NCBI GenBank assembly: GCA_963971575.1
Contig: OZ020616.1
Location: forward strand, 57,518,907 to 57,582,906
Origin: Liopterus haemorrhoidalis
Taxonomy: Eukaryota > Arthropoda > Insecta > Coleoptera > Dytiscidae
Direction: 5' to 3'
Length of the DNA stretch: 64,000 nt
The notes beneath the pieces were generated by a model. That model was not told the DNA's origin. It was given only the letters and a program-made list of their open reading frames with translations, and searched no databases. The translations under genes were made by a program, and so were the position numbers. This document shows, one piece after another, positions 46,378 through 57,817 of this stretch. The first letter of the stretch is position 1, and every line of letters starts with the position of its first letter.

Positions 46378-46850
46378 AGGATTTATTATGTGGGTAATTA
46401 TTCTAATATTAATGCGGTTTATTTTATTTATATTTATTAAAAATGATGCAAATACAGAGGTCGAGTCTTTCATCTCGCGTAGTCTATATATATAATATAC
46501 ATACTCACCACCTCAAGGGCTACTCCTTTTGCTCAACTAAATATAAACATTAATACTTACTCTTTACTTTCTCGTCAACTGAAAGATAAAAACCAACCCC
46601 AGAGAGGATTTATTATGTGGGTAATTATTCAAATATTAATGCGGTTTATTTTATTTATATTTATTAAAAATGATGCAAATACAGAGGTCGAGTCTTTCAT
46701 CTCGCGTAGTCTATATATATAATATACATACTCACCACCTCAAGGGCTACTCCCTTTGCTCAACTAAATATAAACATTAATACTTACTCTTTACTTTCTC
46801 GTCATCTGAAAGATAAAAACCAACCCCAGAGAGGATTTATTATGTGGGTA
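46378..46850 (+). repeat. Direct duplication of a 226-229 bp unit, right arm only
   Basis: GGATTTATTATGTGGGTAAT ... CTCATCTCGCGTAGTC-like ... GAAAGATAAAAACCAACCCC starts near 46380, 46606 and 46835. The left arm has one unit fewer (junctions near 44022 and 44251). Confidence 0.85.
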
Positions 46851-47599
46851 TTTATCGAAATAATAATGCTGTTTATTTTATATTTATTTATTAAAAATAA
46901 TGTAAATACAGAGGTTGTTAACAAAGAAATAAGGGTTCAGTCGTTCATTTCAAGGTCATTCTATCATCCATGCAATTATTCTGATTCGGGTAGGAATGCA
47001 TGGGCAAATAAATAATATTCTTCCATGCATTTCTTTCCACATTCAACGCAGTCTCTCGTTCCACAATTATTCTGGTTCGGGTAGGAATGCATGGGAAAAT
47101 AAGAATATTTTTCCATGTATTTCTTTCCACATTCAACGCAGTCTCTCGTAAAACAATTATTCTGGTTCGGGTAGGAATGCATGGGAAAATAAATAATATT
47201 ATTCATGCATTTCTATCCACATTCACCGCAATTACTCATTCTACAATCATTCTCAGATTTGAATAGGAATGCATGGGAAAATTATATTCTTCCATACATA
47301 TCTTTCCACGTTCATCACAGTTTCCCATTCCACAATCAATCTCAGATTTGGATAAGAATTCATGGGAAAATAAACAATATTCTTCCATTCATTCCTATCT
47401 ACGTTCATCAAATTCTTTCATTTTCCAGTCACTTCCAACCATTCTTCTCCACATTCAACTCAATTCCACTTATTTTTCCACATTCATTCTTTCTCAATAT
47501 TTTTTTTTTACAATCTTTATTTAGTGCCTATCCACACCAACAAACACAGTTTTACATAAACAATAATTTGAACAAAATATGATACAGAATACAAATCAA

Positions 47600-48420
47600 T
47601 ACAATAATAAGGGAGATGATTTCAAATATTCCAACTCAAAATATTGAAAATATTGTTCTTTTATATATTATTCCTTTTAAATATCGTGTTTTACAAATTA
47701 GTAATTTTACAAAATTGAATATATTTTTCGAAAAATTTACCATCTAATTTACTACAAAAATTATTTTATTTTTTGAAAATATTTTAATTTAATTTGTCAA
47801 CTATATAACAATAAATAAATTTATTTTTCAAAAAATTTACCAGCTAATTTACTGTCTAATTAATTTGCTATTACGAAAAACAATTATTTTAATTTGTTTT
47901 TCAAAAAAATTACCAATTAATTTACTTTCAAGATAATTTCGTTTTTTTGAAAATATTTTAAATTAATTTGCCAACTAATCATAACTTGAATTTATTTTTA
48001 AAATAATTTACCAACTAATTTACTGTCAAAATTATTTTATTTTTTGAAAACATTTTAATTAAATCTGTCAACTAACCATAACTTGAATTTATTTTTCATT
48101 TTATATCAAAATAATTATATATTTTCAAAATATTTAAATTTGTAAACGAATCATAAATTGACTTTATTTTTCAAAAAAAATTATCAACTAATTTACTGTC
48201 TATTTAATTTAATTTTTTTTTAAATATATTAATTTAATTTGTGAACTAATCATAATTTGCATTTATTTCACAAAAAATTTACCAACTAATTTACTATCAA
48301 AATAATTTATTTTTCCAAATCATTAATTTAATTTGTCAATTAATCTTAATTTTTTCAAAAAATTATTAACTAATTTACTGTCCAAATAAAATAATTTCAT
48401 TGTTTTACAATGTTTCAAGA
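47600..48420. repeat. Expanded array of about 110-bp AT-rich units in the right arm
   Basis: ACCAACTAATTTACTGTC and AATTTGTCAACTAATCATAA recur six or seven times. The left-arm counterpart (about 42900-43110) has only about two, so this array grew or shrank after the arms formed. Confidence 0.75.
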
Positions 48421-48714
48421 TCTAGGTATATTTTCGTACAAATATTCAACCCCAAATGTTGATTATTTATTTATTTTATTTTTATAATTTCCCACGTAAG
48501 TTGTAAACATTTACCAGGCGGGCCCAAACCTAGTAAATGGGGCCCTTACGCCCTACACAGGAAATATATTCAACTACTATACTGTTCAATATTGAAATAT
48601 TAAATAAAAATCTTGATTAGATGAGTTACATCCGTAAGTTAGTAATTATAGTTGATAGATAATGGGATTCGGACCAGTCAGAAAATAAAAACAAATTTAT
48701 TAACTTCGCTAACG

Positions 48715-48742
48715 TTTCGATTTTAATTTAAATCTTCATCAG
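48715..48742 (-). ncRNA. Hammerhead-ribozyme-like core, left arm of fold-back
   Basis: On the minus strand CTGATGA (48742-48736) is followed by a stem-forming GATTT...AAATC and GAAA (48718-48715) then CG. This is the conserved hammerhead core order. Stem I and the cleavage site are not convincingly paired by eye. Confidence 0.4.
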
Positions 48743-48907
48743 AGCTTAGTTAATAGTCACGATATAAAATAACAATTTTAAAATTAATAAAGAACACATC
48801 ATATTGTCATTAAATGTGCTTATCTCTGAGTTCAATGACCGGACAATATGATGTGTTCTTTATTAATTTTAAAATTTTTATTTTATATCGTGACTATTAA
48901 CTAAGCT

Positions 48908-48935
48908 CTGATGAAGATTTAAATTAAAATCGAAA
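48908..48935 (+). ncRNA. Hammerhead-ribozyme-like core, right arm of fold-back
   Basis: CTGATGA (48908-48914), stem II GATTT (48916-48920) with AAATC (48927-48931), then GAAA (48932-48935) and CGTTAGCG. One extra A lies between CTGATGA and stem II. Minimal hammerheads of this type are known in Penelope-like elements. Activity is untested. Confidence 0.42.
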
Positions 48936-50339
48936 CGTTAGCGAAGTTAATAAATTTGTTTTTATTTTCTGACTGGTCCGAATCCCATTATCTATCAACT
49001 ATAATTAAATAAAAATATTAAATAAACAAATAATACATCCCCCAACGATCTGGCGATACTAGTGCTCCTATTATTTTTGCACACTCATTTTAATTATGAA
49101 ATGAGGGCTGAGTCAACCCCTGGGCTGAGTGCACAGGGGTGTGGAATGTTAGTTCCGCAGTGGTGTCCGAGAACTGAATCCCAGTCTCAGTCTTACGGAG
49201 CCACTGTACCTCGAGTTAATTAAATAAAATTTACAAAATCAATCAAAAATGAAACATTGCAAGCCGTGAAATAATTTAAATTTTGTCAGTGCATCAGTAG
49301 GTATATTGTCCATTTATTTCTTAACATTAAATTTCCAAAAAAATAGACATCGTAGATCAGTTTCTAGACAAATCGGACACAACCAAACAGTTTGGAAGTT
49401 ATCGATTGGTTTTCAAAATGATTAGTATTAATGATTAGTTTCCAAATTACCTTTTCATTAAAAAAAAAAAATACTGATTAGTTTACAAATATAAAATTAT
49501 TAAAAAAAATAATATTGATTAGTTTACCAATTTATTTTAAATTTGTAAAAAAGCGCAAATAACTATTTTTGATGAGCACTAAAAATTGTATCTAACTAAA
49601 TTTCTAAAAAATTTAATATTATTAATTTGTTTCTAAATTGGTATTTAATTTCTAAAAATCAAAATACTAATTAGTTTTCAAACTAATTTTAAATTGCTAA
49701 AATAATGCAAATAGCTATCATTACTGAACGCTAAAAATTAACTTAACTAGTTTTCAAAAAAAATTTAAAAAGTATTTAATTAAAAACCGCTAATAGCAAA
49801 CGTTGCTATAAATATTGTACCTAAATTTCTATATGTTTGATTAATTAATATTTAATTTCTAAAAAATAAAATTGATTTTTTTCCAAACTATTCTTTAATT
49901 TAAAAAAAAAAATGTTATTGTTCACTTTTTGGACCAATATTAAATGTCCAAACAGATTGGACTTTATCGAATGGTCTCGGAACAAATTCAAAATAATTAG
50001 ACAGTATTGATTACTTTCCGATTAAATCAAAAATATCCATGTTTGATAAATCTTATTTAAAAACAAACTGAAAATATTTTGAGTTAAAATTTGAAATAAT
50101 CTCCCTAAAATATTATATTTCATTACTTTAAATACCTGTACGTACCCCAGAATAAAAGTGTATTAACTATAATTTTTCATAAAATTATATTTTTATTAAA
50201 AGGCATATGGTATCAACTTGAAATGCAATTTTTAATTTCTATTTTTCTTGGTATTAGAAATATTGCATTAATAATATTAAATCAATGTATGGTACTAAAG
50301 ATACGATGATCAATTTGCTCTTTTGTAAATTTGTTACGA

Positions 50340-51075
50340 GTTAATACACTTTTATTCTGATGTGGATATATAGAATTCTTATCCAGCATCATCGCGTGTG
50401 GAAATTTTGGCTGAATTCTTTTCTGTGAACTCCATCAGTGCGGACATCTGCTCCTATCCGTACTGGAACAACTTCCTCCCGTTGTCATAGAGACTGCGGA
50501 AACAATCTTTGTGGTGTGCATTCAAATCCCACCGACGGTGAATTATTACTAATTCTTGTCATGTTTAAGGTTGCGTAGCCTCTAAACGAGGAGATTGTGG
50601 TCTCGGTACGAGAGGTAAGGTGGGGACTGATGGTATCGCAGAACCCAGAATACTCCAAGACCTGGAGAACCAGGCCGGACAAGATTGCCAGGTCACCCGC
50701 ACAGGTAGTGTGAAGAACAGGGGAATACTGCAACAAATGAATGCTTCCGGCCCAACTGGAAGGGCTGATAGGTAGGTTATGAGAACGACCGTTTCCTCTG
50801 GTCATATAAAGAGGCTGGTGACTATGTTTCCAATCCAGACGTAAGTCCAACACCGGTCTCCAGATAGGGAGGACCCGGGTCGAGACCCTAACCAGTCCCT
50901 CTACCGCATCAACTCCATCCGCGACCCAAAACTTCACGAGAGAAAACGCAACCCCATGACAAAAATATTTTTAATTTATCACCAAATGCCACCACGGAGA
51001 TGGATTCCGCAGTCCCCACTTGAAGACAACCAACCACCCCTCCATTAAGGCGCTAAAATTTGCAGCGCCTAATTA
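50340..51075. other. GC-rich block of unknown identity
   Basis: This 0.7-kb block is markedly richer in GC than its surroundings. It begins TTAATACACTTTTATTCTG, a sequence also present near both ends of the 8.8-kb inverted repeat (41496 and, inverted, 50150). Near 50519 GCATTCAAATCCCACCG resembles a B-box and T-arm. It ends with a hairpin, GGCGCT/AGCGCC (about 51048-51070). The 150-codon minus frame 50485-50937 has no domain I recognise. It could be a SINE, an LTR or a decayed retroelement end. Confidence 0.4.
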
Positions 51076-52775
51076 CTCCTGAAACAAATAACTTACATTA
51101 AAAAATTTATATATACATATTCCAGTCGGCAGAATTGGGTTTTTAAATATATGGGCTTCTCCTTAAATCTAATGAAAATGTAACTTGTTAATTATTTTGA
51201 AAATATATTTAATATACATTTTTTCAAAAATTCTAAAATATCTTTTTCTATAAATTCCTATTAATGTGTATTACTCTGAATTAAATATATATATATATAT
51301 ATAATAAGGTTTCCTTGATTATATCTACGAAATCTTAAAATTGAATTTGACAGACCCATGAGTGATAGTATAAGAGTTTCTTGAACATACCTACGAATCC
51401 CTAAGTTGAATAATAAAATAAATAAAGTAATATTTATTTGTGTACCATGGCCAAAACGAGGACCTGTATTGCGAAAATAAATTAATAAAATGTTTATCTG
51501 CCAAAAAAGTGCAAAAACAAATAACCCAATATTTGAATGTACTATAAACATGAAATTAATAAACACCCTTGGTTCTTTTTAGTTAATTTAACCGAACACC
51601 TACTGTAATTGGATGAATAATAACAATAATGAATTGAAATAACTTTAAACTTACCGAAAATTATCCTTCCTTTTGAAAACCGCTTTGTAAGTTGAGTCTG
51701 GGTGTCCGATGTGTTGGCGGAAACCGGCCTGGCACTTGCCGATATCTCATACCATCTTCGGTAAAATCACTCACAGAAAATGAGACTGGAAATAAATAAT
51801 AAATTAATCAAAATTAAATTTATTCCACGGAAACATTAAATAAAAACACAAAAAGTACAAAATTTGTTGCAATAATTTTTGTCTGATATATTATTTACCT
51901 TTAAAATAAAGTTAAATTATATAAACACCTGCATTTATTGAATTAAATATTGCAAGGTCAATTTCACTAATGACTTTAATTCCTTATCGATATAATGAAG
52001 ATAAGAAAAACATTAATGACCTCGATTTTTGCGACACAAAAAATTAATGAAATATAACAAAGAAATATTATAAAACAGCAAAAAATGCTATAATTATCAA
52101 AATTTTCAATACTTAGGCCCTTATACTTTAAAATAAATGAACACTCACCTATTTTTCTTTATTTTCAAAAGCAATAAGCATTTAAAATATTCAGAAACTC
52201 CAAAAATTTTCTCGAATTTCTTAAAAATTATTACTTAAATTTTTATTCCAGTGCCTTTTTAACTATTTAAATCACCTCCTTTTCAAATTACACTTTTCTT
52301 TGCACGATTTTCAATATTTTTAGAACAAAATATTCGTTATAAAATATTGCGGGCAATTTCTTACGGAGTCATTTTAGTAATGACGATATGACGTAACAAA
52401 ATTTTGACGATATGCGCAAGAACACACTTTCAGCAGATATTTTCAACATTCCTCAACACATTGTTGTAATGTTCAAAATGTAATGTTGTAAATTCAAAAA
52501 CGGATGGAAATAGGGACCTGCGGTTTGAATTTTTGGATTTCTAGTGTGTTACATGCTTTACAAAAAATAATGTTAACATATTTATATTGATTTGAGAGCG
52601 TTTTAAAAACGATTAAAAATTATCAAAATTTCAAAAAGTTCTAATTCAAAAACGATTGGAAATAAAGACCTGCTGTTTGAATTTTTTGTTTTTTAGTTTC
52701 CTGGTTGCAGTGTTTTAAAACAATTAAAAATTATTAAATTTTCTAAAGATTTTAATTAAAACTACGATTAGAGAT
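51076..52775. other. AT-rich sequence with a GC-richer patch at about 51690-51760
   Basis: The patch (GTCCGATGTGTTGGCGGAAA and neighbours) is unrecognised. The segments ACTCAAAAACGATTGGAAAT at about 52495 and 52640 are direct repeats. The 101-codon minus frame 51261-51566 shows no domain. Confidence 0.35.
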
Positions 52776-53825
52776 GTACACCAGAGTACATAGTATTAGA
52801 AGAGACGAAAGTGTACAAAATTAAAATAGAAGCCGTTAAAAGAGCAATAAGATTTAAAGAAAATATAACCAAGAACCCTGAAAAACAATTATTAAACGAA
52901 TGCTGGAAGGAATTTGAAAATAGAGATAAACATAAAAANNNNNNNNNNNNNNNNNNNNNNNNNNNNNNNNNNNNNNNNNNNNNNNNNNNNNNNNNNNNNN
53001 NNNNNNNNNNNNNNNNNNNNNNNNNNNNNNNNNNNNNNNNNNNNNNNNNNNNNNNNNNNNNNNNNNNNNNNNNNNNNNNNNNNNNNNNNNNNNNNNNNNN
53101 NNNNNNNNNNNNNNNNNNNNNNNNNNNNNNNNNNNNNNAGGTGCAGAATAAGTATCTTAAGTGGATGTTGGGTCTAGATGGATGTACACCAGAGTACATA
53201 GTATTAGAAGAGACGAAAGTGTACAAAATTAAAATAGAAGCCGTTAAAAGAGCAATAAGATTTAAAGAAAATATAACCAAGAACCCGGAAAAACAATTAT
53301 TAAACGAATGCTGGAAGGAATTAGAAAATACAGATAAACAGAAAAAAACGTCAAAATGGGAGATAAAAAGAAGTAAAATCTATGAATACGGAGGCTTTTC
53401 AACAGAAGAAGTAAGGAGGAAAAGAGAGGAGTGGACATGGAATGCAGGAGATAATAGAAAGAATGAAATAGAAGAATAAGCGGATCAAGGTACAATAATA
53501 AGTACAAAAAAAATTGGAGCACGCAAAGACCGCTGTATTTAAAAGAAAAGGGAAACGAAAAAAAGAATATTTGCAAGGTTTAGATGTGGGAATGAAGAAA
53601 AGGCGAGCAAATTTTAGTTAAAAGAGGAGGATAAACGATGTAGAATGTGCAGAGAAGAAGGGGAGACGATTGAACATATGCTGGAAGGATGTAAAGAAAT
53701 GAGAAGCAAAGGAGGAAGAAGAGAAGATATTTTAAACGGAAATGGCTGCGGATACACATGGATGAAAGAGGTAATGGAGAAAAGAAATCAAAAAGAAAAT
53801 AATAGGAAATAAAGCAAAATAGATT
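52776..53825 (+). pseudogene. LINE polyprotein C-terminal relic interrupted by an assembly gap
   Basis: After the gap the frame reads QNKYLKWMLGLDGCTPEYIV, LEETKVYKIKIEAVKRAIRF and NECWKELENTDKQKK. These match the post-RT region of a LINE family abundant in insects. Further on, RFRCGNEEKASKF then CRMCREEGETIEHMLEGC supply the terminal Cys/His motif. Stops (for example at 53477 and after KASKF) and frame changes show it is dead. About 160 bp before the gap (52776-52938) is nearly identical to 53183-53345. Confidence 0.85.
52939..53138. other. Assembly gap of 200 N
   Basis: Exactly 200 N flanked by near-identical sequence. Open frames crossing it are artefacts. Confidence 0.98.
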
Positions 53826-55430
53826 TCAAGCCAACAGGTAGAAATTAAATTTATATTTTAGTTAAGAATTATAATGTAAGGAATAAATAGATATAGAATA
53901 AAATGTAATAGATAAATTAAATGTAATAGTTATTAATTAAAATAAATTGAATAGAATTAAATATTATTAGTTTCGATATTTCCACTTTGGGGCTTCAATC
54001 TTGAAAAGGTTTACCTATTATGGGGAACTACGATATATGAACATGAAATGTAACGGTTGGCTGATTTATTTATTTCATTTGTACTTACTCTGTACATCCC
54101 TCACATTATGGGTTCCAAGACTTGCGAGCGGATCAAGCCTGGACCCCCCCCTATTAGTCCGCTAGCTGGTTGCTATGATTCTTGGAAGGATTTAAGGGTT
54201 GTTTAATTAAACTCAACATTTTAACTAGTCTACTTAAATTACGATTACGGTTTAAATATTTACACTAATTACAATAGACTTACAATTACGTCGATACAGC
54301 TAAATCCAAAGAGACACAGTCATACACATTAGGCACACTACACCAAACTAACACTACCTTAACGTAAATACGAAATTACTTGATTACATTTTACTTGTCC
54401 GACCGAACACTCTAAATGTCTCTAACCCATGCAGAACAAATTCTCACTCTACTTAAGACACGAATTAACTTCTTCACTCTTTTGACTCAACTCTTAAACA
54501 TGGTCTTAACCATACGACGGGTCAAAATCAACTACTACGACGGTTTAAGCTGAACTACTTAAACCGCGACCACCCTGAAATGATCCATCAAGTTAAATGT
54601 CATTTAACACCTCTTGATTATCTGTCTTGTACTATCTTAAAATTCATAATTTATTGGTGATAACTCAGATAAATATCCCATTAGAAAATAGCCCAATCAT
54701 AATATTTATATCTCAGACAAAAATTAATTATTATTTATGTGCTTATGGTTGACGTATATTTTTTTAACACAATAATTTACGATTCACTTTTCATGTTGCA
54801 TTGACAAAAGTGTCAAGTTGCAATAATAAACAAGTCTACCGTTATCTTAAATGCCCTTTCTAAGAAATATATTATTTTTTTATCGTTTAACAGATTCAAT
54901 ATTTTACTCTAATTGAATGATTATAATGAATTTATTTATGAAATTTTATTTATGAAAAAATTAAAAAATTACCTCCCTTACAATATTAAAGATAAAAATA
55001 TATTTTTGAGCTTAAATTGCTTTTAATACCAGTCCGCCAATGTATTTATGAGAGAAGGAGAGAAACAATGAGAGAGAGAGATAAAATATAGAGGGTCGAA
55101 ATGCACATATTCCAAATTAATTAATTTATTTATTAAATGGATTTCAAAACTGCATTTCGATTGCATCCAACTGCATATTTGAGCAATGCAAAAATAATTT
55201 CAAATTACCAATTAGGTATTCCAAATCATTATATGCAATGTGCAATTTTAAATATATGATTTAACACAAATTTAATACAAATGAAAATTATAATTGTGCC
55301 ATTTGTCAATACAAAAGTCTTTCCACAAATCGGCAGAAGTCCAATTTTGCTTGCTACTGTTTTAGACACACTTTGTCTTATTTCCTGTATGATAAGTTGT
55401 TTCTATTAGCCAAAACCATAATAATTTCAG
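53826..55430. other. AT-rich sequence, little recognised
   Basis: Contains AATTGAATAGAATTAAATA-like LINE tail sequence to about 53970, a small C run at 54145 and a (GA)n tract at 55050-55082. No gene is supported. Confidence 0.4.
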
Positions 55431-56535
55431 ATCCCACAAGCGACAGTGTAACACTGGAGTCCCACAAGGTTCTATTCTTGGCCCAGTTTTATTTCTCTTG
55501 TATGTATTCATTATTTCCAAATAATGCTATTTGTCTATATACAGATGATACTTCACACTTGCTTCATAATGCAGATGCAACTTTATTAGCTTTCGATAGT
55601 AAACGTAACTTGGAAACAATGAGTCAATGGTGCTACGAAAATAAACTAATTTTAAATACAAAAAAGTCATGCTCTGCTCTTCCATGGACACAAAAATGAA
55701 ACTATTATCAGCCCATATATCCAGTTACAAGGACAAAAAGGTATTCAGTGTTCCGAGTCAACAAAATTTTTAGGTATAATGAAAAGTGATAATCTGAGTT
55801 GGCAAAATCACGTTAGATATATGTTACCTAAACTTAGCAAATCTTGTTTTATATTAAAAAAACTTAAAGATATGGTTTCTTCTGATATACTTAGAACTGC
55901 TTACTTTGGAACTTTTCACGCAACAATGAGCTATGGCATTTTGTGCTGGGGAAGTTCCTCTGAATCCTCAAAGGTTTTTGTACTTCAGAAACGTGCTATT
56001 CGCATAATAGCTGGTGCCCCCTTTAGATCATCTTGCAGATCTTTTTTTCCTGTTTTGTCCATATTAATTCTTCCATCTGTTACTATATTAGAAACCGTAA
56101 TGTTTGTTAAAAATAATCCGCACCTTTTCGCTACCAATTCTGATTTTCATTCTTATAATACCCGCAGTAAACACTCAATTGTATGTCCTTCTCATAGCTC
56201 TGCACTGTACAGTAAAAGTCCTCACTACATGGCTTTAACATTATTTAACTGTGTACCGCCTGCATTAAAGTCTATAACGTCCAGTAGAGCATTTAAATTT
56301 AAATTTAGACATTTTTTATAATCCAACTGTTTTTATAGCATACAGGAATATTTACACCTTAAGGGCTAATATTAAATTATGTATTAAATTATCTCCTAAC
56401 TGTACTATTTGTTAAATTTATTTGTAGTGTTTAACTAAGGTGGTTTCAATTTATATTATATGTGTCATCTTGACTAAACCACAACATTTCTGTAATGTGT
56501 TATTGGTTGAATAAATTTATTATTATTATTATACT
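55430..56535 (+). pseudogene. 5'-truncated non-LTR retrotransposon reverse transcriptase (Jockey-like)
   Basis: At about 55453-55510 one frame gives GVPQGSILGPVLFLLYV, an RT block. A frameshift follows, then TDDTSHLLHNADATL, where the catalytic YxDD has become TDD. A second frameshift near 55700 leads to 55779-56321 with LSWQNHVRYMLPKLSKSCFI, YFGTFHATMSYGILCWGSSS, LQKRAIRIIAGAPFRSSCRS and YNTRSKHSIV, the standard post-catalytic region. The 3' end carries GAATAAATTTATTATTATTA (56511-56532), a typical short-repeat LINE tail. N-terminal RT and endonuclease are missing. Confidence 0.88.
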
Positions 56536-57097
56536 CGGGTTTGAGTATCATTCCTTTCTGACGTTTACATTCTAAATCCTTCACACTATTTGTTATTTCA
56601 AAATTTCGTGGTAATCCTGATTATCCTTCCAAATCCTTGGAATCCCGATGGTTGATCGATGTATGATCCCAAAGGAGGCATCAGGAGTGATCACGTGACT
56701 GAATTGCATGCAAAATGCGGGGAACCACTCAACTATGAATAGTAAAAAGTTTAGAAAAGAACAACGAATAGACGAAAGCAGTAAGACAAAATATTATTTT
56801 ATACAAGTTTAAAATGTACTCAAAGTTTCGGAGTTTCCAGCAGATCTTAATCTAGTTTTTTCTCCACTGTACTTATATAAAAAAATTAAACCATTTTATT
56901 TCAAACACGTCTTTTCGAAAGATACGTTACTAATATATGAGTATAACTATAATTCTACACAAAACTTGCTAACTTAAAATCCATATATGAAAAGAAAAAA
57001 TGTACCTTCTCTGTAGAACTTCTCAATACCGTAATAATACATTTACAAATAAAGTCATCGCTTTAATACGGGAAACATTTCTGAAAATATATATATA
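56536..57097. other. Unremarkable AT-rich sequence
   Basis: No gene, RNA or repeat is recognised. It ends in an (AT)n tract that serves as the mariner target. Confidence 0.4.
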
Positions 57098-57099
57098 TA

Positions 57100-57815
57100 C
57101 GAGGGATGTTTCCTAAATTCTGGGAATTGTGCTATAATTAAATTACGCAGAACTTATAGGCAATGTTATTGGTGCCAGACAAGTCTTGACATGTTTATGC
57201 AACTATCTAGTGCAATATTGTTCAGTCTGATTTAGGTGTTCGACTGATATAGTCGCGTTTTCATAGCACTGTTTTTGTAACCATGGAAGACGCAGCAAAA
57301 TCTCAAAGAGCAATAATTTTCTTTTTGTGGAAAGGTGTGAAAACATCAGAAATTATTCAGCGTCTGTAAAGAGTATTTGGTGAGTCTGCAGAATCCAAAA
57401 GTACTGTTTATCGGTGGATCGATCGTTTTAAAACCGGTAGAACATCACTAGAAGACGATCCACGCAGTCCAAGCACGTCGGTAAATGAAAGAAACATTAC
57501 TGCCGTCGAAGACCTACTGAAAGAGGACAGGCGAATGACTATTCGTCAAATTAGGCGCCTAGGGATAGGTACACGACAAGTTCATGACATTTTGCATGAT
57601 TGTTTGGGCGTTAACAAGGTTTCGCCGCGCTGGGTGCCAAGGCTGTTGGGACCAGAACAGAAACTCAATGAAAACAAAAAAATTAATTTATCGTTGGGAT
57701 AAATGTATTCAGTTAAATGGAGATTATGTTGAAAAACTACATTGTAATATTGACGAAAATTAACAAAATAATAAAAATTATAGCTAAATTCCCAGAACTT
57801 TGGAAACATCCCTCC
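57100..57815 (+). mobile_element. Internally deleted mariner element, copy 2
   Basis: The termini CGAGGGATGTTTCCTAAATT and the opposite-strand GGAGGGATGTTTCCAAAGTT are flanked by TA on both sides (57098-57099 and 57816-57817). Copy 1 (29004-29718) is 715 bp and this one 716 bp. Confidence 0.9.
57283..57763 (+). pseudogene. mariner transposase with catalytic domain deleted, copy 2
   Basis: ATG at 57283 opens MEDAAKSQRAIIFFLWKGVK then TSEIIQRL and an in-frame TAA. Beyond it come VFGESAESKSTVYRWIDRFK, VEDLLKEDRRMTIRQIRRLG and KVSPRWVPRLLGPEQKL, the N-terminal DNA-binding region. The catalytic core is missing exactly after GPEQKL, as in copy 1. Here an additional small change scrambles FFEDGLKK before the shared end (TTTATCGTTGGGATAAATG in DNA). 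Confidence 0.88.
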
Positions 57816-57817
57816 TA

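Larger units (their letters stand above)
48612..49003. mobile_element. 392-bp fold-back insertion with 13-bp target duplication, Penelope-like terminal repeats
   Basis: ATTAAATAAAAAT lies at 48599-48611 and 49004-49016. The insert is absent from the corresponding left-arm site near 42690. About 160-bp arms (48643-48805 and about 48840-49006) are almost perfect complements. Each arm carries the CTGATGA...GAAACG motif familiar from Penelope-like terminal repeats. A 13-bp duplication suggests target-primed insertion, not a cut-and-paste element. Confidence 0.75.
41447..50219. repeat. Imperfect inverted repeat of 8.8 kb (two arms around a loop of about 390 bp)
   Basis: The left arm 41447-45127 reads inverted in the right arm 45514-50219. 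Outer ends are AAGTTGATACCATATGCC and its complement. Inner ends are GAGGCGCTACAGG and its complement. Shared landmarks include the GC-rich block 42475-42600 (inverted at about 49075-49215), the 90-bp repeats, and the AGACTACGCGAGATGAAAG block. The arms differ by substitutions and three size changes, so they have diverged and are not an assembly mirror. The loop 45128-45513 repeats in direct orientation a segment of the left arm near 44813-44900. No gene was found inside. Confidence 0.9.

Noticed and set aside
43234..47582. Several frames of 76-125 codons on both strands (FPMHSYPNQNNC, SSIHIFPRSSQ)
   Set aside because: They repeat in both arms of the inverted repeat and come from the 90-bp tandem units.
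50485..50937. 150-codon minus-strand frame as a gene
   Set aside because: No domain, start context or splice signals; it lies in a GC-rich block where chance frames are longer.
52768..53576. Minus-strand frames of 170 and 104 codons around the N gap
   Set aside because: Opposite strand of a recognisable LINE relic; one crosses the gap.
56100..56321. Independent host gene in the 180-codon frame
   Set aside because: It is the post-catalytic part of a LINE reverse transcriptase, with frameshifts upstream and a short-repeat tail downstream.
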